Positions 31,975 to 43,740 are shown, numbered from the stretch's first letter. The stretch: 64,000 bases of DNA from Pelobates cultripes (GCA_933207985.1 OW240915.1:279792373-279856372), one strand, 5' to 3'. Translations and numbers: made by a program. Notes: a model not told the origin generated them from the sequence alone.

Positions 31975-33880
31975 GAATTTTTCACCTTACTAAACAGTAT
32001 AATGATGTTTACTCGTCTTGGAGATTTGCTTAAGACTGAACCGCAATTTGGCGGAATTTGCGCCATTCTCACGTTCGCCCACTTACTAAATTTTTGAACT
32101 AACATATACCACAATTACAAACTTAATGAATGCTCAATGTTCCCGTGAGGGTGGGAGGTGAGGAGATATGTCAAGTGAGAAGCGAGCAATTATGGGAAAA
32201 AAAGGAGAAGCAGTGAATGAATTGCTTCATTTAAATAATAATTTAATAAATACTGGTCCTCCTGTTTTACCCTCTATTGGTTATTTTTCTCTGGATCTGT
32301 GAACCAAATGGCAGGAAATGCATCTATCAATGCATTGCAAAATACATAAATAATTATAACAGATTGACCTTTTTTATGGCCCTTTGGCTTTGTTCTTCAG
32401 ATTTGTTTCCTGAATCAACATTCGTCCAAGCCAAGTTGACATCCAACTGAATTTCAGGCGTTTCAATAAATATTTTATTTTCTCAAAAAATGATTCAGCA
32501 GAACAAACATTTCTTACAATGAACAAGTTTAACATTTACTAAGGCACTTTTTTCTGTATAAACAGTTATAACAGTATACAAATTAGAAAAAATACTTCAA
32601 CGTTAACTCTTCCTGATATCTTCAGTGTTCATGTTTTGATAGATCATACATTTGCTAACTGGCATATTCTTATTTACTTATTTACTTTTTTATTTAGAAA
32701 TTATATATTTTTGTTATAAATTTTTTAAAAGCAATATTTTAGAATAATTTTATGTGTATGTATATGTTAAGTCATGATATACGGTATATATAGTTTATGG
32801 AACTGCAGGTAATAAAAAACACTATTAATTTAGGCTGAAAAATATGGCAGGAACATTTAGTACTGACAAGGCCATGAAGTTTAGCCAATGCAAAATTTAT
32901 TACAGCCTACTCAGGTGATTTATTTGCCTTGATGTCAGCAATTGTGCTTAACATTCTAATTCAATATATTTTTTTCTTTATTTACAAACTATATTAAATT
33001 GGTGCCAGAAGAGCCTTTGCTGAAAATATCAAAATAGTTAAAAATATAAGGATCATTGAGGGCAATTGTGAAGAGTTCCTTAAATGTTATGAAATATGTA
33101 AAATAATTAGCTTTTTTTTTTTGTCAATCCGTGTTTTATTGAGGGATATGATGACTGAAGAGTTGTGCATTGCAAAGCAACACATATCAATATGGTAACA
33201 CAGCACAGAATAACTACGTCTTTTCTGTTGTTTTTTGTTTTGTTTTGTTTTGTTTTACACTGCACGATAGTGAAATAGCTGCAGTAATAAACAAGAGAGA
33301 TCAAATCATGTGGCCAATCAACTCAGTATAGGTACAACATTACAAAACTTATAATCCGATGGGTTCTACTAGTAATACAAATTAGCATGTGGAGAAGGAT
33401 CAGCTCACTAAAATAATGTAGAAGGCAGCAATATTAATTTTGAAAAATCCAACTCCACCAACTCTACAAACTGAGCTAGCATAGCAATAGCAGAAAATGC
33501 ATTATTTAAGATTATCTGCAATGAGTATAGGAGGTGGTATATCAGGCATAGTCGTTGTTTTGCTATCTGAGCTGTACAAGATGGGGAACACTATTAAGTA
33601 CAGTAAGCGCTCACAAATATATACGTGGTAACTGATCCTGCTCATCTAGGGCAACGCCAGACAAACTCAGTGAAGTATGTATATGCATTGCCCCTAACCA
33701 AGGGGGAAGAGGGATAGTCTTACAAAATATGGTAGGTGTAGCACACTTAAATTCACAACAAGATATAGAAAATTAGACATGACTTAGGTGTTAAATAAGT
33801 AGATAATGGAAGTGCACTCAACCCTTCGTCATGGAATTTAGGATGCTCTAATGGATAAGTCCCAGTACCAGGAAGGTCCA
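31975..33880. other. AT-rich intergenic DNA
   Basis: No gene recognised. A TTTTG tandem repeat lies at about 33227-33256. Confidence 0.5.
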
Positions 33881-33884
33881 AACA

Positions 33885-34030
33885 TGGAATTTTGAGTATA
33901 GAAAATAATCCAGGCACTCCAACGAATTCCAAATCAAAGGCAATTTTATTACAATCAGGAACCAAAAGGCAACGTTTCAACCTCTTAGGGCCTTTGTCAA
34001 GCTACAGAAGCACATACAACACAGACAATA
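33885..34030 (-). mobile_element. Half-copy of the Penelope-like terminal segment
   Basis: Contains AATCCAGGCACTCCAACGAA, CAATTTTATTACAATC and, on the minus strand near 33999-33968, TTGACAA-A-GGCC-loop-GGTT-GAAACGTTGCC, the same layout as the hammerhead-like hairpins elsewhere but with core changes and wobble pairs in stem II. Probably inactive. Confidence 0.5.
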
Positions 34031-34379
34031 TATAGGTGCACATACTACACAGACAATATATAGGTGATCAACATTTATTTTAAAAAAACCTCTTTTATAT
34101 ACAAAAATCATAATCAATTAATGATGATATTCTAATAATTAAAAAATCAGATAATAAAGTTAAATATATATTCAATTCGTTCCCTTTTTATTGAAGTTGA
34201 TAGCCTAAAGGATAATTTATCTATTATATGGCGAATATCATTCACTAAGAGACCATATGTTAAATCAGTTCATTAGATTAATTACCCTTACTTCATTAGA
34301 TTGTTATAAATGGGATTACTATATATATTATGTATTAGTGGAGAAATGCTCTAGGTCAAGACATTATAGGTTTCTGTGA

Positions 34380-34625
34380 GAATGATGTTCAGATGGTGGT
34401 GTCAATTGGGTCTTAGGTATGCCAATGTCAAAAGTCAGCAGATGGTGGTCAGATAGAGGAAAAGGAATATTGGAGAGATTAGAGGCAGTACAGAGGTTGG
34501 TGAAGGCAAGATCAAGAGTGTTTCCCGCTGTATGGGTTGCTAAATTGGACCATTGTGTAAGGCCAAAGGAGGAGATAAGTTCCAGGAAAGAGAAGGAACA
34601 GACTGATTTAGGATGACAGCTCAGA
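34380..34625 (-). pseudogene. L2-like LINE endonuclease fragment
   Basis: On the minus strand the sequence reads QWSNLATHTAGNTLDLAFTN, then a variable stretch and PFPLSDHHLLTFDI. The SDHHLLTF block is the C-terminal catalytic segment of APE-type endonucleases of non-LTR retrotransposons, which nick the target site to prime reverse transcription. TLDLAFT is the usual preceding block. The fragment is too short to contain the other catalytic residues. It lies antisense to the L2-like reverse transcriptase at 36.2 kb, so it belongs to a different copy. Confidence 0.75.
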
Positions 34626-34807
34626 TGGGGGCTACCTGCTCCCCGAACTAGACATATATGGTCTTAAGTGTCGTTTTAAGCATTAAGCATTTCCCGAGTC
34701 CAAGTTAGCCAATTTTAATATAGGCTATCTATAAGCTTGAACCTCGGAATCAAGGTAAATTCTTTCACAGTTTCTTTGGTTTCCCATCAATTAAAATATC
34801 AGTTAAT

Positions 34808-34915
34808 GATCTTCGGCACCCCAGATGTTGTGGACTACATCTCCCTTGATGCTTTGCCAGCATTATGGGAGATGTAGTCCAAAACATCTGGAGTACCAAA
34901 GGTTGCCTATTCCTG
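34808..34915. mobile_element. Palindromic MITE (AACATCTGG family), left tip lost
   Basis: GATGTTGTGGACTACATCTC at 34824 pairs with GAGATGTAGTCCAAAACATC near 34869. The right tip GGTTGCCTATTCCTG is the inverse of the left tip of a related copy at 38035 (CAGGGGTAGGCATCC). Ends starting CAGGG suit hAT-type mobilisation; no target duplication can be read here because the left tip is missing. Confidence 0.7.
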
Positions 34916-35216
34916 ATCTAGCACATGCATCTTCCAGGGTTGGTAAAAGGCTAACATAGAGATGAAATGATGGTAAGATCGACTGCTTTCCAGGAAAGCC
35001 ACAGGTCATGGGTCAAATGTAAACCTCTAGTTCTTTTTCTTTGTAAAATAGAATAGTGATATGATGGTCACTCTCCATTAATACCATAATTGTGCCATCA
35101 GAGACATAGTAATGGTTTAAAGATGAATTAAACACATTTTAATATAACTTGAAATCTATATTTTAGCTGAAATTAGTTAACTTGTGAGTGAGAATATAAC
35201 TCCAAAGTATGTTTTC

Positions 35217-35722
35217 CGTACACTGATTAGCTACAACATAACATGGACTCCACAAGATCTCTGAATGCTTTTCCTGTGGTATCCGGCACTAAAACATTAT
35301 CAGCAAATCCTTTAAGTCATGCAATTTGCGATCTGGGGCCTCCACGGATTAGATTTGTTGTTCCAGCACACCCCACAGATGCACAATTGGATTGAGATCT
35401 CTGGAATTTGGAGGCCAAGGCAACACCTTAAATGCTTTGTCATATTCCTCGAACTATTCTTTAACACTTTTTGCAGTGTGGCAAGTTGCATTATCCTGTT
35501 GAAAGAGGCCACTGCAATCAGGGAACACCATTGCCATGAAGTGGTGTACTTAGTCTGCAACAATCTCTAGGTAGGTGGTAAGTGTCAAAGTAACATCCAC
35601 ATGAATGCCAGATCCAAAGTTTCCCAGCAGAACATTTCCCAGAGCATAATACTGCTTCCACCAGGCTACCAGTCTCTTTCCCAGGTAACTGACGAACACG
35701 CACCTGGCCATCTATCTAAAAG
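35217..35722 (-). pseudogene. Tc1-like transposase C-terminal relic
   Basis: The left end CGTACACTGATTAGC resembles the terminal repeat of a Tc1-like family ending in a TACACCGATCAG-type motif. The minus strand encodes, with stops and shifts, LFQQDNATCHTAKSVKE (second aspartate), VLPWPPNSRDLNPI (the PDLNPIE block with two changes) and HLWGVLEQQI. Upstream, VSYLGKRLVAWWKQYYALGN belongs to the same transposase. Only the last third is present, and the catalytic glutamate is replaced. It is a different family from the element at 30363. Confidence 0.8.
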
Positions 35723-36189
35723 AATGTATATAAAGATCTGAGGCGCTTTCCCTTTAAATAAAATATAAAATGGTTTTTCCTTTCAAGATTTACAGAGAAT
35801 TTACCCGTGCTACTATCCTCTAATTCTCCCCTATGTATCAAAGCATCTAATATACAAACAAATGAGTTTGCGCACAAAATTAGATACAATCAAAAATACA
35901 TTTAATAGAACTTATAACATGAAAACTGTGCATATATATATATAAATATTGTCCAGCGTCTTTTTTAAAACGTTTTTGCTCATATAATCCACACTGGATG
36001 TGCAGTCACCCCTTCCAAATTTCTCCAACACTTCTAGGAAGATAAAAAGACCATCTGAGGAGAAAGAAACTTAAGATGGTGTAAAATTATTAGGTGAGGA
36101 ACCTCGACCATACACACCCTATGTGGAGGTCTCACCTTGTAAAAGTGCACTTGTATCAAATCTCAGGTCATATATTATACTTGGACTTA

Positions 36190-37965
36190 AATAGCCCCAC
36201 AGTATGTTCCTTCACCCTTCAAACATGCAATCATAACCCCTATTCTAAAAAAGACCAAGCTTTATGCTAATTTCCAACTACTGCCCTGTCTTACTAATAT
36301 CATTTGCCTTCAAGATCCTCAAAAGATTGAGAGATTGCATAAGCTTGATTGATCGGCTTCCTTGAATCCAACTCTCTGCTTGACCTGCTTCAGTCCACAT
36401 TCCATGCTTGTCACTCTGAGAAAACTGCCCTGACCAAAGTATCCAATGATTTAATTGCAGCTAAATCCAATCGTCACTACTCTCTTCTAATTCTCCTTGA
36501 TCTTTCTGTTGTCTTTGACACCGTTGATCATCAACAACTTATTCTTATCCTCTGTGTACAAGGCTCTACTCTTTCCTGGTTTTCCACCTCCCCTTCCCAG
36601 CACTTTTTCAGTGTTTTCCACCAACCTTTCCCAGCACTTTTTCTGGCTCTTCCTCTTCTCTGCAACTCCTCTCTGTTGGAACTTCTCAAGGTTTTGTATT
36701 TGGCTCCATTGTGTTAACCTCTACCACTTCAGCAGGGAGCCTATTCCATGCATCCACTAATCTTTCAGTAAAGTAACACTTCCGGATATTATTTTTAAAT
36801 CTTTGCCCCTCTAATTTAAGACTATGTCCACTTGTTGGGGTAGTTTAAGCATGCATATGGCTATCCTAACTATAAGATAAGGCCAGGGACTAATGAAAGT
36901 ATTTTTGAAAATTGGGCAGACTAGATGGGCTGAATGGTTCTTATCTGCCATCACATTCTATGTTTCTATGTTTCTATGTGTTCTTGATCTATACTGCATC
37001 TCTTGGTAAATTCATCACCTCTTTTTCCTTCCAATACCATTTCTATGTGGATGACAAATTCACCTGTCCTCTCCTAATCTCATGCCATCCCTCCTGACTT
37101 GTCTCTCTGGCTAGAGAGTCAGAGACACAAGTCAGGAGGGATGGCATGAGATTATTTCCAACTGGATGGCTGCTCATTTTCTTCAACTTTATCTGCCCAA
37201 AATGCAGCTTCTCCTCTTTCGTCCCTCAAGTGTTGCTATTCCTGGGTCTATCTCCCTCCAAGTTAATGACACTAGCATCAGCTTTACCTCAGAAGCTTGC
37301 TGCCTAGGTGTTCTCTTTGCCTCCAATCTCTCCTTCACCACTCAAGTCCAGTCACTGGCCAAATCATATTCTATCTCAAAATCCTATTATATCTCAAAAA
37401 CATCTATAGCTGGATACATCTGTCTATAGCTGGATGCAGCCAGGGTGTTGGTCACTGCCACTACTATCTCTCTCCTTGATTACTGCAGTCTGCTTCAGAG
37501 TGGTCTTACATGGTCCTAGCTGGCCCCGTTACAGTCTATAATGAATGCAGTGGCGGGTTCATCTTCCTGTCTACCTGTACCTCCCATGCCCCTCCCCCCT
37601 ACACTGGCTTCTCCTAAGATATAGGGATCAATTTAAAATACATGTGCTTGCTTACAAATCTTTATAGTACACTGCCCTCACCTACCTATTCTCACTAATA
37701 CATTATTATGTCCCATCCAGGCTTCTATGCTCTGCTGAAGATCTACATCTATTCTCTGTTCTACTTTCCTACCCTACTCTTACCTTTTGTGACACATTAC
37801 CCCACTCCCTCTAGCATGTAAGCTCATTGAGCAGGGCCCTCAATCCCTCTGTTCCTGTGTGTCCAACTCGTCTTGTTCCAAATACTTGTCTGTTAGTCCA
37901 CCCATTGTACAGCGCTATGTAACTTGTTGGCACTTTATAAATAATAATAATAATAAATAGAATCT
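36190..37965 (+). pseudogene. L2-like LINE, reverse transcriptase to 3' end
   Basis: In order on the plus strand: FKHAIITPILKKTKL (finger region), STFHACHSEKTALTKVSNDL, LLILLDLSVVFDTVDH (first catalytic aspartate), a CR1 insertion, YHFYVDD at 37042-37062 (the YxDD box with V), NWMAAHFLQLYLPKMQLLLF and ACCLGVLFASNLSFTTQVQS. The thumb region follows with many shifts, then a non-coding 3' end with GAGCAGGGCCCTCAATCCC, TACAGCGCTATGTAACTTG and a terminal (TAA)n at 37942-37959. This is the standard layout of an L2/CR1-group 3' half. Frameshifts, a foreign insertion and a 27-bp inverted duplication (37127-37153) inactivate it. Confidence 0.88.
36716..36976 (+). mobile_element. CR1 LINE 3' fragment with 5' inversion, inserted in the L2-like element
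   Basis: The insertion sits between two copies of tgtgtt (36710-36715, 36977-36982); removing it restores the L2-like frame. The left part, 36716-36846, is antisense: its reverse complement reads GHSLKLEGQRFKNN, FTERLVDAWNRLPAEVVEV, the C-terminal end of CR1 ORF2. The right part, 36847-36976, is sense: KHAYGYPNYKIRPGTNES, a stop, then the 3' end with TTCTATG repeats typical of CR1 tails. The inverted 5' segment joined to a sense 3' segment is the product expected from twin priming. Confidence 0.88.
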
Positions 37966-38159
37966 CTCTGTAGCATGAAATAAAAACGATACAAAACAAT
38001 AAATATGTTTGAGGTACCAATATGTTTTATAAGCCAGGGGTAGGCATCCTTCAACACTCCAGATGTTGGGGACTACACAGCAGTATATTTACAGCGAGGC
38101 TTGCAAGGCATTTGCCTTGGGCAGCACTTTCTGGGGGGCGGCGAAAAAAGGCCTGTTAG

Positions 38160-38995
38160 TGTGTATCTTGTCCTAGGCGGCCCAGTGTCTGTGTCTGTTA
38201 GTGAGAGTGTGTGTGTCTGTTAGTGAGTGTGAGTGTGCATGTGTGTGTGTCTGTTGGTGAGTATGTTAGTGAGTGTGTGTGACTGTCAAAGCGTGTGTCA
38301 GTGAGAGAGTGTATGTCTGTTAGTGAGTGTGTTAGTGTGCCTGTCTTTTAGTCAGAGTGTGTGTCTGTTAGTGAGTGTGTTAGTGTGTGAGTCTGTTGGT
38401 GAGTGTGCTAGTGTGTCTGTTGGTGAGTGTGCTAGTGTGTCTGTTAGTGAGTGTGTGTGTGTGTGTGTCTGTTAGTGAGTGTGTGTTGGTGAGTGTGTTT
38501 TTGTGTCTGTGTCTGTTAGTGAGTGTATGTGTGTCTGTCAAAGAGTGTGCTTCAGTGAGAGTGTGTATGTCTGTTAGTGAATGTGTATGTCTGTCAGTGT
38601 GTGTGTATGTGTGTTTGTCAGTGCATTTATGTGTGTCACAGTGTGTGTGTTTGACACTGAGTTTACATGTGTCTGTCAGTGAGTGTGTATGTGTGTTTGT
38701 CAGTGTGTGTCTGTCAGTGCGTTTATGTGTGTCACAGTGTGTGTGTGTCTGACAGTCTGACAGTCAGTGAGTGTGTATGTGTATCTGTCAGTGAATGCAT
38801 GTCTGTCAGTGAGTGTGTATGTGTCTTGTCAGTGAGTGTGCATGTGTTTCTGTCAATGCGTGTGTCAGTTAGTAAGTCTGTCGGTGGATGTGTGTGTCTG
38901 TCTGTGAATGTGAGTGTGTGTGTCTGTCAGTGAGTGTGTATGTTTCAGTGAAAGTGTTTGACAACGATTGTGTATGTCAGTGAGTGTATGTCAGT
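38160..38995. repeat. GT-rich minisatellite (TGTCTGTTAGTGAGTG)n
   Basis: About 830 bp of units of 16-36 bp, built from GTGTGTCTGTTAGTGAGTGT or GTCTGTCAGTGAGTGTGTAT. The dominant unit shifts from TTAGTGAG on the left to TCAGTGAG on the right, so separate local expansions occurred. Long VCLSVS-type frames are artefacts. Confidence 0.96.
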
Positions 38996-38999
38996 GTAT

Positions 39000-40246
39000 A
39001 ATAGAAAAAACAAGTGGGAAGCTAATTCTGTGTCGACAAAATCAAGGAGAGTCACTTGCGGGTAACCTTTGAGAAAAATAGTAATTTTGAGAGAGAGAAA
39101 ACGGGATCTGTCCCAATAGTGCAGAAAGTATCGTAGGAATAAATAAAAAAATAACCTTTACTGGAATGAGAATAAAAAATAGGTTTAACCTAAAAATCAG
39201 GGGAAAGGGAAAAGGAATTTGAAAGTGATTCGCCTAAAATGCTATATACGATACACTAATCGCAGTGGTAAAGATAATCAGGCAAAGACCACTACGCATA
39301 ATTGATAGTCAGGGCAATATGGCCGAACACAGAAATCTTAGCATATTATAAACATAACATCCATGAGTTAGCACCAGTCGGTTGTGTTGTGCCGGAACCG
39401 ACAAAGCAGTAGGCCTGTAATAAAAGTGGGCCGACCTTAGAGGGAGTGGTGGGAGGGTTGACTCGCCAGACCAGCAACGGTAAGGTGGGAGTGGATTGGC
39501 ATGATGTGTCGTTAACACTAAATTGTAACAATGTGTCAGAGTCCCTGAATAGGAAGTAATAGAGAAGTGTAGCACTCTGTAACAATAATGGGAACAGCTA
39601 CTAACTATCACGTGTTAACAGAACACTGAAAAATAACGAACCCTTGGTAAAGGGGGAATGTTGCCTAAATATTGAGTAAACCAATGGGCAGTGTCTTCCT
39701 CCAGTAATTGGTACAGCAACAGTATTTCTCTATATAAGATAAAATGAATATAGCAAAAGTGCAAGAAAGAGGAGCAGTGATAGGGTTAAAGAAAAGTAAA
39801 TGTAAATAAAAAAAGAAAGGAACGGCAGCATAGGGATTAGGAGGCCATATAGAACAATATAGAGAATATAGGTAGGGAGAGCAGCACTCCAATCTGAGTG
39901 CAAATATATGCTGAATAAGCCCTATGAAAAATTTGCCTTTGAGGGCAACTAAAAGTCTGTAAAGTTTTAAACTGTCAATAGTAGCGTCCTAATTACTGTA
40001 AGTAAAAAATCCCTGAGTCATATGGCATCCTTGGTTACCAGAGCGAGAAATAATCAACTATTCATAAATAATTTGCAGCTGATTTAAGATACAATTAGGA
40101 TGTGTTCAAAGGGATTAAAAGTAACAGAATATAATAATGGTGCTGTCACCTAAATTTATTATTCCAATAAAGGTTAATTTTTTAAATTTATTCCTACGAT
40201 ACTTTCTGCACTATTGGGACAGATCACGTTTTCTCTCTCTCAAAAT
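39000..40246. mobile_element. Unclassified insertion with about 95-bp inverted arms and 13-bp target duplication
   Basis: The insertion lies between two copies of tatgtcagtgtat (38987-38999 and 40247-40259). The segment from ATTTTGAGAGAGAGAAAACG through CCCAATAGTGCAGAAAGTAT to AACCTTTACTGGAAT at about 39082-39170 recurs inverted at about 40150-40246, reaching the right end exactly but starting 80 bp inside the left end. The middle has no recognisable domain. The 13-bp duplication suits target-primed elements such as Penelope-like or LINE-mobilised ones better than DNA transposons, though the target is itself repetitive. Confidence 0.6.
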
Positions 40247-40469
40247 TATGTCAGTGTATGCATCAGTGAAGGCGTGTGTCTGTCAGGCAAAGAGTGGGTT
40301 GTTTTTTAACAGAAAGTAAAACTTAGAAGGGAGAAGGTGGGGGTGGTGGGGGTAAGAGGGATTGCCTGAGTTTTGACAGGCCTAGGGCAGCACAAAACTA
40401 GAATACACCACTGGGATTACACCCCCTCTAATGCCTTGCTTACCACTGTTATAAACAATGCTCGCACCA

Positions 40470-41500
40470 TTTGTCTTTTTTCCATTTCGGTTTGCTGATA
40501 CAGATGTTCCCAGAGTAGTAAGGCAATCGCTATACCAAGTTCTGTTTCAGGTTATTGTGGCCAGAAGGCTTTTGATGCATTGTTCATTAGTATTTTATGG
40601 TGGATAAGGAGCCGTAATTGGGTTTAATACCGGCCAATACCCCTAATATGCAGACCAGGTAAACTGGGAGGTTGCTGACCCACCAGTACATGTTGCTTTC
40701 AATTTCTGTAGCTCCAGTGTCGTTGTGGAAAGAGCCTGGGCCATTGTTTGGTTTTTGTACAGTTTTTATCCTTCAAATGCACAGACAATGGAGTGAAGGT
40801 AAAAAGAAACCCATGAACTGGGATCTTCACTCAGTTCAGTTCTTTGACGAGTGAGACTAGAGTGATCGTGGTATACACTTTTATTGCACAGTTATGTTTT
40901 TGGTGACAGACAAGTTATTCCATTAAAAGTTACTGAATATTTTCCATTGATATGGAAATGCATTGCAGTATTTAGCTTGCATAAAAATACCCAGTGGGCT
41001 GAATATGGAAATGTCAACCATACACATTCTCGAAAGCACTCATATGTGTAGTTAATATATCACATGCTAAAAATGTAAGAAAACTAAATAGTCAATTGCA
41101 TAAAATGTAAACACTTTGGGCTAATATACTAACAAGAAGTAATTATTAATTATTAGTCTCTGCTATAAAAATTGGACCCATAAAATTGTATATTTCAGTT
41201 ATTATTAGGAATATATTTCTAATCTTGTATTTTTGGTCTAAAAACTCTGACACTTCCCCAGTACAACAAATCCCCAAATTATTTGAATTTAATGGACAAC
41301 TAAAGAATTATGGATGTCACTAGTGTATTGAGATGGAGGAGTGGGAGAGTAGTATGTCCCAGGAAACATTAAGCAGAGGGTTGCACACCGCTGAAACAGA
41401 GAGCGGTCAAGTGGAATTGCAGCAGTGGGTATTTACAGTCCGCTGCTCAATCTGTTAGTGAAGTTTATGCACTCAGGAAGCAGTAAATGGATGGGTGCAA
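40470..41500. other. AT-rich intergenic DNA
   Basis: No gene or definable repeat. Confidence 0.45.
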
Positions 41501-42110
41501 AATTAAAGTCATATCCTTGCTCCCTCTGATCATTGCTGCTTGCTGGAATGAGAAACTGTGTAGAGAAGCATGATACCCTCTAGCTCCGTACCACTGAGCC
41601 AATCCACGGGCGAACATAAGAGAATAGTGGGTTGGAAAAAGACAGACAGGAGTGAAGGCAAAGTGAAAATAGATGGTGGACAGAGAGAATGAAAAGGTTG
41701 GGGAGTGAAAAGACAGAGAATAGGGGTAGAGGGAGAGAATGTGAGGGTTGGGGTGAAAAGACAGAGTATAAGGGAGGATAAACAAAGAATGTGGGAGAGA
41801 CACACTGGAAAAGGAGTGAGATGGATAAACAGAATAAACGATGGACATACAGAGTATGAGGAGATAGACTGACAAAATTAAGGGAAGAACAGACTTAAAG
41901 TAGATGGGAAGACAAACAGAATGTGGGTGGACAGACTGAAAATAGGGAATACACAGAGAAAGGGGGTGGCAGACTGAAAAATAAAGAATGTACATACAGA
42001 AAATGGGGAAGTGGACATACAAGGAATTTGAGTATTGTGAGTGGAAAGAATGAAAATGGGGTAGATGTACAGAGAATGTTGGTGGGCAAAATGGGCAAAA
42101 GTGGGCAAAT
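41501..42110. repeat. GA-rich degenerate minisatellite
   Basis: Imperfect units of about 28-35 bp with ACAGAGAATG, GGGGTGAAAAGAC or GTGGACAGACTGAAAATAGG. On the minus strand it reads as open PHSLSVYPHIL-type frames, which are by-products. Its design (a degenerate array flanked by unique DNA) resembles the cores of the hAT-type elements nearby, but I could not find terminal repeats. Confidence 0.75.
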
Positions 42111-42935
42111 TGGAACCTAGAGCTTTTGTGTATCATAACCACTACAATACATTACGGTGCATATGGTGATTAGAATGTCGATGGTGGGTGCAAATGTGCC
42201 CCGTGAGCAAAATACCTTAGGTATGCCTTTGATTAGAGTTGTAGACCAGACATTGAGGGACCAGAGTTTGAGATCTCTGGTCTAATCCTTGCAAATTGAT
42301 TCTCATGCCAAGTTGTCATCTAGTGAACACCAAATGTCATTGCTGATGTGCCACACGTACTTTGACCTAGAACAAATTACAGTAATGACAACAACAAATA
42401 CCACCACTTTTTGGATGCACTGAAGTGTAAGCATTAATATTTAAGACTCTAAAGCGTGTCTCTTAATAGCACTATTGTACTTAAAATAATGTAAATTGTA
42501 TTAGTATGCTCATAAAATTCAGAAATTAATCTTCAGTATTGTATTAGGTTTAATTTTAGTTACCAAAACTCCCCTGTGTAAATATTGCAGCCCTGGACCA
42601 TCTGCTTCGAATTTCTCCTTGTAACTCATGGGGCTCAAAATTGCATAGCAACTTAGATATGTCCTATGTTTCATCATAACACCTTACCATCAGGTGCACA
42701 TGCGCTGCTTTTGATGATATCAGTGATTTATTTGAAAAGTTACACTCCACGCATCATAAAGCCATATGCTTCCTTGCAGAAGCTATGGTGCAAGGAGGCC
42801 CCTTGCCCCTATCACCCTGCAAATAATTTCTAATCTTTGGAGCAATTTGTAAAAGTCTCCATTAGTATAAGGGTGCTCCATTTATTTCTGAGGTCAGAGT
42901 GGAAAACCATATATCTTCTGCCCATCCAAATATTT
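42111..42935. other. Intergenic DNA
   Basis: No gene recognised. A short inverted pair, GATTAGAGTTGTAGACCAGA / TCTCTGGTCTAATC, is at 42231-42288. Confidence 0.4.
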
Positions 42936-43339
42936 GCATGGCACAGGGCCGGCGCGTCCATAAGGCGGCACAGGCGGCCGCCTTAGGGCGCACCGGCCCG
43001 GGGGCGCAAATGTCCGGGTGACCGGCAGGAAGGAAGCGCACAGCTCCCCTCTCCTGCCGGTCACTTCTTGTAGCGTGGCCGAGCGCCAACCTGCAGCAGT
43101 GCCGCGGACTGTGTGGAGGGGGCGGGGATATGAACGTCATATCCCTGCTCCCTCTGTAGCACACAGTGCGGCTGGCGCCCAGCAGGGGCGGAGCTACCAC
43201 AGGCCCCCTTCTAATCAGCATGGGACGAAGTCCTCCAAAGAAGAATAGAGCAGCAGAAGGCAGAGAGGAGGGGGGCTGGGCAGAACCAGCTCCTCCAACT
43301 CCCAACTACCTCAGGCAGCACTTTGGATCCCAGGTAAGC

Positions 43340-43740
43340 CCCCCTTCTGAACCTGTTGGTCAGTGTGTCTGTGTGTATCTATGTCTGTCAGTGTGTGTGT
43401 GTGTATGTGTATCACAGTGTGTGCGTGTGTGGCAGTGTATGTGTATATGTGCATATATCTCAGCATTCAAACACAACACTACACACAAATAACCACCTGC
43501 ATGCAAACGTCAACACTACATACAAACACACCCCTGCATTCAAATGTCAACACTACATACAAACACACCTCTGTATCAGACACCAAAATTATATATAAAC
43601 ACACACCTGCGTTCAAAAACCAACACTACACATAAATGCATGCTTGCATTCAAATGCAAACACTACATACAAACACACCGCTACAATCATACAAACATAC
43701 TCCATACAAACACATGCTTACAGTCAAACACACAAATACT
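43340..43740. repeat. GT-rich then CAAACACTACATACAAA minisatellite
   Basis: First a GT-rich tract (43358-43460), then 8-9 units of about 28-34 bp, each CAACACTACATACAAACACA followed by CCTGCATTCAAA or a variant. The open frames here repeat HYIQTHTxAFKxQ-type peptides and are not genes. Confidence 0.93.

Larger units (their letters stand above)
38078..40413. mobile_element. hAT-type element with GT-rich core, middle level of the nest
   Basis: Target copies ggactaca (38070-38077) and ggattaca (40414-40421) match 7 of 8. The ends are CAGCAGTATATTTAC and TAGAATACACCACTG, imperfect inverses, followed inward by TTGGGCAGCAC and its inverse CTAGGGCAGCAC. The interior is a GT-rich array (38160-38995) interrupted by another insertion (39000-40246) before the array resumes briefly. 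No transposase is present. Confidence 0.75.
38035..40468. mobile_element. Host MITE of a three-level nest (AACATCTGG family)
   Basis: The left end CAGGGGTAGGCATCC and the CTCCAGATGTTGGGGACTACA arm (38057-38077) match the palindromic MITE at 34808. The second part resumes at 40414 with GGATTACACCCCCTCTAATG, corresponding to the arm's GGACTACATCTCCC continuation. The right tip has decayed. Confidence 0.65.

Noticed and set aside
38387..38933. VCLSVSECV-type open frames
   Set aside because: By-products of the GT-rich minisatellite; no domain or start context.
41465..42142. 225-codon minus-strand open frame (SLSVYPHSVCLPI-type)
   Set aside because: It lies in a GA-rich degenerate array and has repeating low-complexity sequence.
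42944..43340. CpG island or host promoter
   Set aside because: The GC-rich segment is explained by hAT-type ends and hairpins and recurs at 47260-47336.
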